Shown piece after piece: positions 7,481 through 14,086 of a DNA stretch of 18,081 bases (its first letter is position 1; every line of letters begins with the position of its first letter). The stretch lies in assembly GCF_001556515.1 (NCBI RefSeq), contig NZ_LSJA01000057.1:1-18081 (forward strand). The letters are read 5' to 3'. Origin of the DNA: Caulobacter sp. CCH9-E1. GTDB taxonomy: Bacteria; Pseudomonadota; Alphaproteobacteria; Caulobacterales; Caulobacteraceae. The notes below the pieces were generated by a model. It ran no database searches, had not been told where the DNA came from, and saw only the letters and a program-made list of their open reading frames with translations. The translations under genes and the position numbers were made by a program.

Positions 7481-9646
7481 CTAGGCGGCGATGTCGTCGT
7501 CCATGGCGAAGTGACGCCCGTCGTCGTCCAGCTCGTCGCTCAGGTCGTCGTCGAACCGAACCCCATCGTCGCTCTCGGGCGCATCGTTGGCCGGTTCGAA
7601 CGCGCCTTCGCCGTCGTCGTCGACCAAAACCGATTGGTCATCGTCGTCGCCGCCTTGCTGGCCGTCCTCATCGTCAAGCTCGTCGTCAAGGTCGCTGGCG
7701 ACGGCTTCGACCACCTCGTCCGACCAGTCGAGGCCCTTGGGGACGTAGCGCTTCTCGGCCGCCGCCTGGGCGATCTGAAGGACGAGTTCGCGCTTCTTGC
7801 ACTTGGCCAAGGCCGTCGTGTCCAGCTCGAGGTCTTCGGCCATCGCCATCAGCAGCGACTTGGGGTGCGCCGACAGGAATTCCTCGTCGGGCGTCCAGTG
7901 CTGGGCGAGGTCCTGGACGATCAGGGTCTTGATCTCGGCCGCCTCGGCGCGACGAGAGCTGTTGACGCTGTGGGTGGCGTGTTCGCGAAGATCGAGCGAG
8001 AGCGCCACCAGATCGGCCATCATCTGCAGGCGGTCGCCCATGGCCAGGCCCGCGACGAAGGTGATTGGACGTTGGCCGCTGGCCACGAACGCGTCCTTCC
8101 AGGCGCGCACCCGGATGCGGATCTCGCCGTCAAGCGCCGGGATCACCTCGAACCGCGACTCGTAGGGCTTGCAGCTGATCCGCGCGGCCGAGTCACCCTC
8201 ATACGCGTGGGTGACTGTGTCGACCAACAGGCGCGCGCCCAGGACGATGATGGCGGCCTCGGGGTCGTCAGCCAGATCGCGCATCAGAGCCTTCGTCGAG
8301 ACGTCGGTGCGGCGCTCGTGCAGGCTGTTGTTGAGCCCTTCGGTGTCGACCTTCATCTTCGGCGTGGCGATGCGGTCGTGCGTCACCACGGTGTAGGCGC
8401 TCTTGGCCTCGTCCTGGCGCTGTTTGGCCTCGGCGGCTTCGGCTTCGGCTTGAAGCTGCTCCTCGGTCTTGGGAACCGGCACGAAGGGCTTCAGGGCCAC
8501 GAGCGGCTTGAAGCCCGTCGCCTTGTCGGGCGTGATCGTGATGGCGCCGATCTCGCGCCGCACGCTGCTGTAGGTATGCAGGCTGGCATAGGCGAACAGG
8601 TACTCCACCACGCGGTTGGGATCGTAGGCGCCTTCGGCGATCGCAGCGTTGAGCTCGGTCTCGAAGGCGTTGACGACGGCGCGCTCGGAGTTGAACTCGG
8701 CCTTCAGGTCGTTGGCGACGGCGTAGCTGTCGATGTAGCTGCGGGTCGCTTCCATCGTGTCGGGGATCACGGCCGAGCGGTCGACGCCGGCGACATAGGT
8801 CTCGACGCCATACTTGCCGGTGATGGCGGCGGCCACGTCCTTGGCGTGGGCCTGCCAGAGGGATTCCAGGATCTCGCTGTCGATGATGCTGTCAGCGTGC
8901 TCACCGAACAGGTCGCGCTCGACGCGGCCGCCGGCGCCCAGATAGTCCTGCAGGGTCACCACGGTGAAGCGGGCGTCGGTGATTAGCGTCTTGTCGCCGC
9001 GGATCTGGCTCATGACCCGCGCCTCGTCGATCCATCCGTAGTCGAAAGCCCGATCAGCCTGTTCCTTCTGGGCGTTCTTGTCGTCCAGACGCGCCAGGAG
9101 CTTGACCTGGTTCTCGCGCAGCTTGTCGGCGCGATAGGCTTCGAGCACGCGGGGATGGACGGTGGCCAGACGCAGCAGCTTGTTGAGCTCACCCGCCGAA
9201 TAGTTCAGCGCGCGGCCGATGTCGCCGGGGCTCATCTTCTTCTGCAGCAGCTTGGCGATCGCTTCGATCTTGTCGGCGGGGTGGGGCTGTGCGCGCTCGC
9301 TGTTGAGGATCACCGTGGCGCGGGCCTGTTGTTCCTTGGTCTCGCAGACGATGATCCGGACGGCGTGATCGTTCTGGATCAGACCGTTCTCCAGGAGATA
9401 GGCGAAGGCCAGCAAACGGCGACGGCCGTCGAGGGCCATCCAGATGTTCTCCTTCTTCTTGCCCTTGCGGACAAAGAGGGGGACCAGCTGGCCGGCGCCG
9501 TCTTCGGTGACCAGGGTCTGGGCAAGGTTCGGGATGTCGTCGTCGGCCGGGAGATCCGCGCGGGGGTTCTCTGGCGCGATCCCGATGTCGCAGAGCGGCA
9601 CGGTCATGCTGACGAGGGCGGCGATTTCGGCGGTGACTTGGGTCAT
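7481..9646 (-). CDS. Very long ParB/Srx-fold protein with an acidic tail
   Basis: This 721-residue protein opens with a ParB N-terminal domain: the ENPR segment (residues 26-29) and the DGRRRL motif (73-78), the counterpart of the GERR box that binds CTP in canonical ParB. A helix-turn-helix follows (about 138-162, MSPGDIGRALNYSAGELNKLL, in part). The remaining 500 or so residues are unlike classical ParB, which is about 300 residues long; they include a charged, coiled-coil-like stretch near 410-440 and end in roughly 70 residues dominated by aspartate. No ParA is nearby, so this is probably not the plasmid's partition ParB; relatives occur beside ArdC and methylase-helicase genes on conjugative plasmids. 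The ATG at 9646 follows AGGA with nine-base spacing. DNA binding is likely; the function is unknown. Confidence 0.85.
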   Translation of the reverse strand: MTQVTAEIAALVSMTVPLCDIGIAPENPRADLPADDDIPNLAQTLVTEDGAGQLVPLFVRKGKKKENIWMALDGRRRLLAFAYLLENGLIQNDHAVRIIVCETKEQQARATVILNSERAQPHPADKIEAIAKLLQKKMSPGDIGRALNYSAGELNKLLRLATVHPRVLEAYRADKLRENQVKLLARLDDKNAQKEQADRAFDYGWIDEARVMSQIRGDKTLITDARFTVVTLQDYLGAGGRVERDLFGEHADSIIDSEILESLWQAHAKDVAAAITGKYGVETYVAGVDRSAVIPDTMEATRSYIDSYAVANDLKAEFNSERAVVNAFETELNAAIAEGAYDPNRVVEYLFAYASLHTYSSVRREIGAITITPDKATGFKPLVALKPFVPVPKTEEQLQAEAEAAEAKQRQDEAKSAYTVVTHDRIATPKMKVDTEGLNNSLHERRTDVSTKALMRDLADDPEAAIIVLGARLLVDTVTHAYEGDSAARISCKPYESRFEVIPALDGEIRIRVRAWKDAFVASGQRPITFVAGLAMGDRLQMMADLVALSLDLREHATHSVNSSRRAEAAEIKTLIVQDLAQHWTPDEEFLSAHPKSLLMAMAEDLELDTTALAKCKKRELVLQIAQAAAEKRYVPKGLDWSDEVVEAVASDLDDELDDEDGQQGGDDDDQSVLVDDDGEGAFEPANDAPESDDGVRFDDDLSDELDDDGRHFAMDDDIAA

Positions 9647-9734
9647 GGCGAGTTTCCTGGTGGCCTCGGACCGGGTTCATCCCAATCCCGTCAGGCTCGC
9701 CTTCCCCCTCCCTTCCTCCTTCTTTCCCCCGGGC
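9647..9734 (-). promoter_or_regulatory. GA-rich leader, copy 1 (before the ParB-like gene)
   Basis: The minus-strand core starts GAAAGAAGGAGGAAGGG at 9726, continues AGGGGGAAGGCGAGCC, and the leader ends CCAGGAAACTCGCC before the ATG at 9646, identical to the end of copy 4. Unlike copies 2-4 it has no clear terminator hairpin before it: the upstream gene stops at 9735. Confidence 0.7.
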
Positions 9735-10103
9735 TCACCCGCGTCTCATGAGCAAATCCAGGTTCGTGCTGAGGGGCAGCAACACCAGAAGCACTCCGAC
9801 CATCAACAGGGCGACCATCATCGCCATGGCGATAACGTCGCGGACAAGTCCGCCGCGCCCTCGACTCTGGAGGGATGGCTTTGGCGCGCCCGCCAAGAAG
9901 AGCAGCAGGATGGCGATCAGCTCGAGGGAGACCCCGATCAAGACCATCCGCAGCGCGTTGGCCGGACTGAGAGATCCAGCTCCGCTGGCGAGAACCAGGG
10001 CGATGCCGAGAACGGCTAAGACAGCGCCGGTCCAGAAGCTGTACCCGAGCGGCCGGCGCGAGCCGGTCACCTGCGGCGGCTCATCGTGGGTTTCGAGGCT
10101 CAT
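9735..10103 (-). CDS. Small three-helix membrane protein
   Basis: The predicted protein has 122 residues with an N-terminal cytoplasmic stretch (SLETHDEPPQVTGSRRPLG) and three hydrophobic segments: about residues 22-42 (WTGAVLAVLGIALVLASGAG), 48-70 (ALRMVLIGVSLELIAILLLF) and 84-108 (VIAMAMMVALLMVGVLLVLL). I recognise no family. The ATG at 10103 follows a GAAGAG ribosome site; longer frames would run into the upstream gene. It lies 34 bp after the gene at 10138, so it is probably the last gene of that operon. A role at the cell envelope during transfer or plasmid maintenance is conceivable, but nothing in the sequence shows it. Confidence 0.75.
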   Translation of the reverse strand: MSLETHDEPPQVTGSRRPLGYSFWTGAVLAVLGIALVLASGAGSLSPANALRMVLIGVSLELIAILLLFLAGAPKPSLQSRGRGGLVRDVIAMAMMVALLMVGVLLVLLPLSTNLDLLMRRG

Positions 10104-10137
10104 CAGAAGCTCTTCCAGATTGCGAGGACGAGAGAGG

Positions 10138-10680
10138 TCAGGCGGCTTTGCGGTAGCGCCAGCCGAAGGCCGGGTGCTCAGGATCAAGATGCGGCGGCAG
10201 ACCGCCCTCAAGATGGTCGCTGAGGTTCGTCAGGCTTTGGACGTCGCCGCGTCGCTTGAGCCGTTCAGCCGCTTCGAGCGCGGCCTCCTCGAGCGGAGCG
10301 GTCCACCACATCACCTGGTCGCCGATCCGCTCGGTGACGATCGGATTGGCCCATCCGGCCTGTTGCCAGGTGTCCAGCCCAGCGACCGCCGCATCGATCC
10401 AGGCGCAAGCTTTGGGCGACCGCGGCCCGCTGATCGAGAGCATGATGCGCGGCCGCAGCGCCCCGACACGTCCGGTCCGAACGATTTGATGGCCGACCGC
10501 CTGAGGCGGGGGGCCATGGCGTGTGACGAAGGCCGCCAGATGCAGCCGCGCGATGTCCTCAAGGACAAGGAAGGTGGCTTCGTCCTCGTCGCTCGCTGGC
10601 CGAGGTATCCGCGCCTGCAGGGGCGCTGGCGCCATGAAGGCGCGGGTCGAGATGAGAAGGTCAGGATGGCTGGCGGTCAT
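10138..10680 (-). CDS. Hypothetical protein in the Toprim operon
   Basis: This 180-residue soluble protein has no signal peptide or membrane segment and no family I recognise. Its middle is rich in aromatic and helical segments (AACAWIDAAVAGLDTWQQAGWANP-like region, then QVMWWTAPLEEAALEAAERL), and it ends HPAFGWRYRKAA. The start at 10680 overlaps the stop of the upstream gene by four bases (ATGA at 10680-10677), which fixes the start and implies translational coupling. Being locked to a Toprim gene and a small partner suggests involvement in the same DNA-processing step, which is inference from position only. Confidence 0.75.
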   Translation of the reverse strand: MTASHPDLLISTRAFMAPAPLQARIPRPASDEDEATFLVLEDIARLHLAAFVTRHGPPPQAVGHQIVRTGRVGALRPRIMLSISGPRSPKACAWIDAAVAGLDTWQQAGWANPIVTERIGDQVMWWTAPLEEAALEAAERLKRRGDVQSLTNLSDHLEGGLPPHLDPEHPAFGWRYRKAA

Positions 10681-10919
10681 GCGCAGATACCTTGGCGGTT
10701 TGGCAACGACGCCTTGGGCGTCAGGGCGTCGGTGGAACGGGGGGCGCCGCGAATGATCTTGCCGGCTTCGTCCAGGGCGCAGGCGGCTGAGGTGTCGGCT
10801 TCGGCCATGGCTCGGAGGAACCCGGGCTCGCCGCCGCTGTGGCGACGTGACCAGAGGCCCTGGGCGATGGTGATCATGTCCGGGCCGAATGGATCGCGTC
10901 GGAGACGGGTGTTGGTCAT
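10677..10919 (-). CDS. Small hypothetical protein between overlapping neighbours
   Basis: This 80-residue protein (MTNTRLRRDPFGPDMITIAQ at the start) overlaps both neighbours by ATGA: its ATG at 10919 uses the upstream Toprim gene's stop, and its own stop overlaps the next start. The sequence includes SRRHSGGEPGFLRAMAEADTSAACALDEAGKIIRG, with no recognised domain. The double overlap is the best evidence that it is real and is made in step with its neighbours. Confidence 0.7.
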   Translation of the reverse strand: MTNTRLRRDPFGPDMITIAQGLWSRRHSGGEPGFLRAMAEADTSAACALDEAGKIIRGAPRSTDALTPKASLPNRQGICA

Positions 10920-11872
10920 TGGGCCAGATCGTCTGGTAGGATGGCGTCGGCCAGGGCCCTCTTGGCGTCGTGACGGCCCCAAGTGTCGAAGTCGTCGAAC
11001 TCAACCGGTGGAGCGAGGATTTCAACGCTCAAGCCAGCGCCGCGCGCTCGCTTCGCAAGCCGCTCGGCCGATAGCTCACCGTCTTCGCCGTTGTCGCGGG
11101 CGATCAGCAGGCGTCGAACGCCTGGCGGCGGCGTCCATCCGCGCATGTTGCGGGTGCAGAGCAGGGCCCGGGCGGGAAGGCCAAAGCGCTTGCGGGCATG
11201 CAGGGTCGTAAACGCCCCTTCGCCGACAAGCATTTCGGGGGCGACGTCATCGATATGGACCGACGCGCTGCTGGTCATGTCGAACTCCCCGATGGTCTTG
11301 CGCGAGATCTTGAGCATGTGATCTCGCCGTCCTCCGAGCGTGAGATAGGTGATCTCGATCGCGGTGAGCTGCCCGTCGGGTTTGCGGATCGCGGTCAGCA
11401 ACGCCGGCTTGAACAGCCGGGCGCTCGGCTTGAACACCGCCACCGGCGTTTCGCCCAAGAACCGGAAAGAACGATCCGGAAGCGGGTCGGTGATCGCGCG
11501 GGACCGGGCATAGGTTTCGGCCAGGGTGCGGGCCGTGTTGCGGCCGAGGTTCCAAAGCTCCATCGCCCGCTCGCGCCGCTGGCGGTGATCGACGAACTCG
11601 GCCGTGTCCCGCATAGGGATGCGGCCATCGCCAGTCGGCACGCCGAGCGCGTCGATGAGCCCGCGATCTTGAAGGTCCTGGCGCACGTCCTGCCACCGGA
11701 CTTGGTTCTTCGTGCTGTAGACGTTGATCAGGATCCGCCCGTCGGCGTTCACGCCGAGGCTTACGGATCGATCGTGACGGGAATGACCGGGCGCTGGGAT
11801 GTTTGCCTGCCACCCCCCGCGACAGACATCACCCCGCATGGTGCGCGCGATCAGGCTCAACGGTCCTGACAT
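10916..11872 (-). CDS. Toprim-domain protein (plasmid primase-like)
   Basis: The protein has 318 residues. The N-terminus (about 5-75) looks like the zinc-finger domain of plasmid primase-helicases (ARTMRGDVCRGGWQANIPAPG followed by HSRHDRSVSLG and DGRILINVY), but only one cysteine (C17) remains in it, so it probably binds no zinc. A central DUF7146-like domain runs about 95-200. The C-terminal Toprim domain shows the conserved glutamate E218 in VGEGAFTTL and an acidic DNGED motif (D260, D264) in LLIARDNGED. No helicase domain follows, so it is a stand-alone primase-like or nuclease-like protein. The ATG at 11872 follows AAGGAG at good spacing. It heads an operon of overlapping genes running to 9735. 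Confidence 0.85.
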   Translation of the reverse strand: MSGPLSLIARTMRGDVCRGGWQANIPAPGHSRHDRSVSLGVNADGRILINVYSTKNQVRWQDVRQDLQDRGLIDALGVPTGDGRIPMRDTAEFVDHRQRRERAMELWNLGRNTARTLAETYARSRAITDPLPDRSFRFLGETPVAVFKPSARLFKPALLTAIRKPDGQLTAIEITYLTLGGRRDHMLKISRKTIGEFDMTSSASVHIDDVAPEMLVGEGAFTTLHARKRFGLPARALLCTRNMRGWTPPPGVRRLLIARDNGEDGELSAERLAKRARGAGLSVEILAPPVEFDDFDTWGRHDAKRALADAILPDDLAQ

Positions 11873-11945
11873 GCCAGACTCCTTGTTGTTTCGAGACGGC
11901 CATCACTCCAACCGCCTGCCTCAAAACGCCCTTCCCTTCTCCCGG
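11873..11945 (-). promoter_or_regulatory. Leader of the Toprim operon with a degenerate purine core
   Basis: The minus strand contains GGGAGAAGGGAAGGG (11943-11929), then GCGTTTTGAGGCAGG, and a strong AAGGAG ribosome site before the ATG at 11872. The purine run recalls the GA-rich leaders but lacks the GAAAG start and the GCGAGCC block, so it may be a diverged copy or only similar in composition. Confidence 0.4.
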
Positions 11946-12818
11946 CTACCCCAGAAGCCCGTTCAGTACCGCGGCCAGCCGCACCCCCGCCTTTTCCAGC
12001 TGCTCGGCGGCGACGCGGCGCGCCTCTGCTTCGTACTGCGGTGTCAGGCGCCGGACGGATGCCACCCGGCATGGGCTCGTTTCGCCGGAATAGGCGTAGC
12101 GAACCGCCAGGCCGTGGGCCTCGGAAAACCAGGTCGCGGTGTTGTCGCTCGCCCATCGCCGCGCTTGAGACTTGCTGATCCGGCTGTTGAGGGTTTTGGC
12201 CAGGGCTGCGGGGTTTCGCCCCAGCTGGCGCACCACGCCGGTGTCCCAGTAGCTGTGCAGGTTCATGTCCTCGCCGCTGCTGGTTTCGATCAGCTTGGCG
12301 TTACCGCCGCGATCACCGCAGCTGTCGGCCATGTGCAACGGCTGGTGGCCGTCGCCCACCAGGTGGATGAGGTAGCGCAGCGCCAGACCGCGCTCGCGGG
12401 CCGGGAGTTTCGGGTCCGCCAGGGTTTTCATGAAGTGATCGAGTTTGGTGATCAGGCATGCGCCCTGCCCTGTGCCGCTGGCAAGGCCCCGCTCGTAGGG
12501 CGCCTGGGGACATGCCTCGCGAACGACGGGCCCTGCAACGTCGAGGTTGGCGTAATGCCAGGTCGCGGTCAGCGCCCGCATCTGCGCCGACTGACCGCGT
12601 ACCTCGTCGGCCCAGGTCGACGCTTCGACGAAGTCATGTCCAGACCCGTCGTCACTGGCCGCTAGCAGCGCGTTTGCGGCTTCGCGAGCCTTGGGTGATA
12701 GCCGCGCTTGAGCGATTTGGGCGATCACCTTGTGCCCTGACCCGCCCCACGCCATCGCCTGGGTCGGCTCGGCCACCACCACAAGGCACGCCAGCGCCAG
12801 GACGACCTTGAAGGTCAT
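11946..12818 (-). CDS. Secreted S1/P1-type nuclease
   Basis: This 290-residue zinc-dependent nuclease of the S1/P1 family cuts single-stranded nucleic acids at the 3' bond and removes 3' phosphates. A signal peptide (1-23, ending PTQAMA) leaves tryptophan 24 as the mature N-terminus, as required because its amino group binds zinc. All nine ligands of the three-zinc site are visible with family spacing: W24, H29, D71, H88, H152, D156, H162, H188 and D192. The protein should therefore be active in the periplasm or outside the cell. The ATG at 12818 overlaps the stop of a small membrane-protein gene (ATGA). Carriage in a conjugative-type region is unusual; it may degrade extracellular DNA or serve nutrient recovery. 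Confidence 0.92.
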   Translation of the reverse strand: MTFKVVLALACLVVVAEPTQAMAWGGSGHKVIAQIAQARLSPKAREAANALLAASDDGSGHDFVEASTWADEVRGQSAQMRALTATWHYANLDVAGPVVREACPQAPYERGLASGTGQGACLITKLDHFMKTLADPKLPARERGLALRYLIHLVGDGHQPLHMADSCGDRGGNAKLIETSSGEDMNLHSYWDTGVVRQLGRNPAALAKTLNSRISKSQARRWASDNTATWFSEAHGLAVRYAYSGETSPCRVASVRRLTPQYEAEARRVAAEQLEKAGVRLAAVLNGLLG

Positions 12819-13003
12819 TCCGCCGGCGTCGAAAGAGCTGCAAGGATGGCTTCGCGATCCGTCGGACCGTCTTCGAACTCCGGTTTGGCCGGGGTCTTCT
12901 CGCGGTTCATGAATCCGAGAAAGACGCAGAAGGCGATCGCCGCGCCGCATCCGATCTGGAAGATTGCGGGGGCGTCGTAGTGGAAGGCGCTCAGTCCGAT
13001 CAT
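12815..13003 (-). CDS. Small single-span membrane protein coupled to the nuclease gene
   Basis: This 62-residue protein begins MIGLSAFHYDAPAIFQ and has one hydrophobic span (about 15-31, IFQIGCGAAIAFCVFLGF), then a charged tail (NREKTPAKPEFEDGPTDREA). It belongs to no family I recognise. Its stop overlaps the nuclease start by four bases, so the two are co-translated. The ATG at 13003 has GGAGCGG upstream; an earlier in-frame ATG at 13030 lacks a comparable site. Confidence 0.6.
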   Translation of the reverse strand: MIGLSAFHYDAPAIFQIGCGAAIAFCVFLGFMNREKTPAKPEFEDGPTDREAILAALSTPAE

Positions 13004-13120
13004 GAGGATACCGCTCCGTGGACGACCCACGCCTGCGGGCCGGATCGAGGTTTCGGGAAAGCGCTCCGCTTAACCGTGGGCTCACGGGCGTCGGGTCGCC
13101 GGTACGCGAGAAAACCGGTC

Positions 13121-13196
13121 GGAAGCGTGGCGAAACCCAGCCGCGCTGGACGATGCTCGGGGTGATCCGCGCAAGACCAAGGCGCGCCACGCTTCC
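13121..13196. repeat. Perfect 12-bp inverted repeat spaced by 52 bp
   Basis: GGAAGCGTGGCG (13121-13132) and CGCCACGCTTCC (13185-13196) are exact complements in the 264-bp non-coding stretch between the divergent genes at 13003 and 13268. The spacer is GC-rich without a reading frame I trust. Long-spaced arms fit a looped operator, an origin of transfer or a structured leader of the minus-strand gene, but no nic-site consensus was recognised. Confidence 0.5.
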
Positions 13197-13202
13197 TAAG
13201 CC

Positions 13203-13243
13203 ATATTGAAACCTTAGGCCGATCCATGCAAGCTCGCTTGCAC
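13203..13243 (-). promoter_or_regulatory. Dyad operator with possible divergent promoter (site 1)
   Basis: ATGCAA-GCTCGC-TTGCA (13226-13242) is a near-perfect dyad; its inner part TGCAAGC-TC-GCTTGCA is fully symmetric. The minus strand also offers TTGCAT, 17 bases, CAATAT, a plausible sigma-70-like promoter for the gene at 13003. The same dyad recurs at 14199-14216. It ends 25 bp before the plus-strand gene at 13268, so it could control both directions. Confidence 0.45.
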
Positions 13244-13267
13244 GAAAGTTAACTGAAAAGGCATGTC

Positions 13268-13525
13268 ATGATCACCGCACTCGGCGGCCTACTGTCGCGT
13301 TTGCCTTTGACCGCTGGCGACTACCGTCAGATCGCGGCGATGGGGCTTGTGGCTAAGGTTGGCGCCCTGGCCGCGACGCTGGGACTGTCCCACACCTTCG
13401 GCGCGAGCCTCGGAACGGTTCTGGGTCCGACGGGCGTCTACGCCATCGTCATGATCGCCGGCGTTAGGGCGGTCTGGATGCAGCGTCGTGACGATGATCG
13501 CCTTGATCGTCAGCGCGGCTCGTGA
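13268..13525 (+). CDS. Small membrane protein
   Basis: This 85-residue protein has two hydrophobic segments, about residues 22-42 (QIAAMGLVAKVGALAATLGL) and 46-67 (ASLGTVLGPTGVYAIVMIAGV), followed by a charged tail (WMQRRDDDRLDRQRGS). I recognise no family. The ATG at 13268 follows AAAAGG with seven-base spacing. It lies just downstream of a dyad operator and eight bases before a second small membrane-protein gene, so the two are probably co-transcribed. Possible roles in transfer or as a holin-like protein are speculative. Confidence 0.65.
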   Translation: MITALGGLLSRLPLTAGDYRQIAAMGLVAKVGALAATLGLSHTFGASLGTVLGPTGVYAIVMIAGVRAVWMQRRDDDRLDRQRGS

Positions 13526-13533
13526 GGTTTGTG

Positions 13534-13734
13534 ATGGTGCGCTCGCAGAACAGATTGGTCGTCTGCGGCCTGTGCTGCGGCCTGCTGTTGATGCTGCATG
13601 GTCGGGATGAGCCGCTGGCCTTCGCGGCCGGTGTCGCGTCCTTGGCGATCAGCGGCCTGCTTTATGGCCTGGTGACAGTACAGGCCGCATGCGCGCCCCT
13701 GCGCAGGGGCGTAAAAAAGGGCGCCGCTCGTTAG
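13534..13734 (+). CDS. Small membrane protein, partner of the gene at 13268
   Basis: This 66-residue protein has two hydrophobic segments (LVVCGLCCGLLLMLHG near 9-24 and AFAAGVASLAISGLLYGLVTV near 31-51) and a basic C-terminal tail (APLRRGVKKGAAR). I prefer the ATG at 13534 because GAGG lies six bases upstream; a GTG at 13522 overlapping the previous stop is the alternative. Its 3' end carries a perfect palindrome (13694-13711) and half of the terminator serving the opposing pilin-like gene. No family recognised. Confidence 0.6.
   Translation: MVRSQNRLVVCGLCCGLLLMLHGRDEPLAFAAGVASLAISGLLYGLVTVQAACAPLRRGVKKGAAR
13694..13711. repeat. Perfect 18-bp palindrome inside the 3' end of a gene
   Basis: CGCCCCTGCGCAGGGGCG is its own reverse complement and could form a short GC-rich hairpin. 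It is next to the terminator at 13713-13745. No T-run follows it on either strand, so it is not a standard terminator by itself; it may stop readthrough or stabilise a 3' end. Confidence 0.5.
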
Positions 13735-13745
13735 GAGCGACGCCC
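13713..13745 (-). terminator. Strong rho-independent terminator of the pilin-like gene
   Basis: GGGCGCCGCTC (13719-13729) and GAGCGACGCCC (13735-13745) pair with one mismatch around a five-base loop. On the minus strand six T residues follow (13718-13713). It stands 24 bases after the pilin-like stop at 13769 and overlaps the last codons and stop of the plus-strand gene ending at 13734. Confidence 0.88.
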
Positions 13746-13768
13746 TAAAACCGCGCATCCGAATGGGG

Positions 13769-14086
13769 CTAGAGGATCGCGGTAACCAGTCCGCTGGTGA
13801 TCGTGGAGCCCGTAGCGGCCGTCAGCCCGACGCCCAGAGCGCCGCCGATGAGCTTCCAGTCAAATTTCAGGACCATCCCGATCAGGGCGGTCGAGATCGC
13901 CGCGACCGCAGCCAGCTTGCCCAGCGATCCTTGGGTCCAGCCGGTGATCCGGGTCAGGGTCGTGTTGAAGGTCGTGTCGGTGCCGGCATGTGCGGCGGCG
14001 AACGCCAGGGCTGCGATGGCGATCAGCACCAGAAGGGTGATGTCGACCATTCGCGCGAGGCGCGGATTGATCTGAGCAAGTTGCAT
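13769..14086 (-). CDS. Conjugal pilin-like protein (F-type TraA/VirB2-like)
   Basis: The 105-residue precursor has a basic start (QLAQINPRLARM), a long hydrophobic segment (about 14-33) ending in AHA and a likely cleavage after residue 34. The mature part, beginning GTDTTFNTTLTRITGW, is 71 residues, close to F pilin, and has two hydrophobic stretches (about 57-69 and 78-100) separated by a short positive loop (KFDWK), the usual hairpin layout of conjugal pilins. TDTTF and GW..GSLGK are features I associate with TraA-like pilins, but identity is low, so the assignment is moderate. A holin-like or unrelated small membrane protein is the main alternative. It stands alone with its own terminator; no other type IV secretion genes follow in this window. 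Confidence 0.6.
   Translation of the reverse strand: MQLAQINPRLARMVDITLLVLIAIAALAFAAAHAGTDTTFNTTLTRITGWTQGSLGKLAAVAAISTALIGMVLKFDWKLIGGALGVGLTAATGSTITSGLVTAIL

Noticed and set aside
6701..8986. A 761-codon open frame on the plus strand
   Set aside because: It lies antisense to the methylase-helicase and ParB-like genes, shows no domain and has the composition expected from GC-rich antisense frames.
9748..11211. A 487-codon plus-strand frame
   Set aside because: It is antisense to four overlapping genes with better evidence and is rich in arginine without domain features.
13004..13267. Small frames in the divergent intergenic region
   Set aside because: The frames on both strands are low-complexity, lack ribosome sites and overlap the inverted repeat and the dyad.
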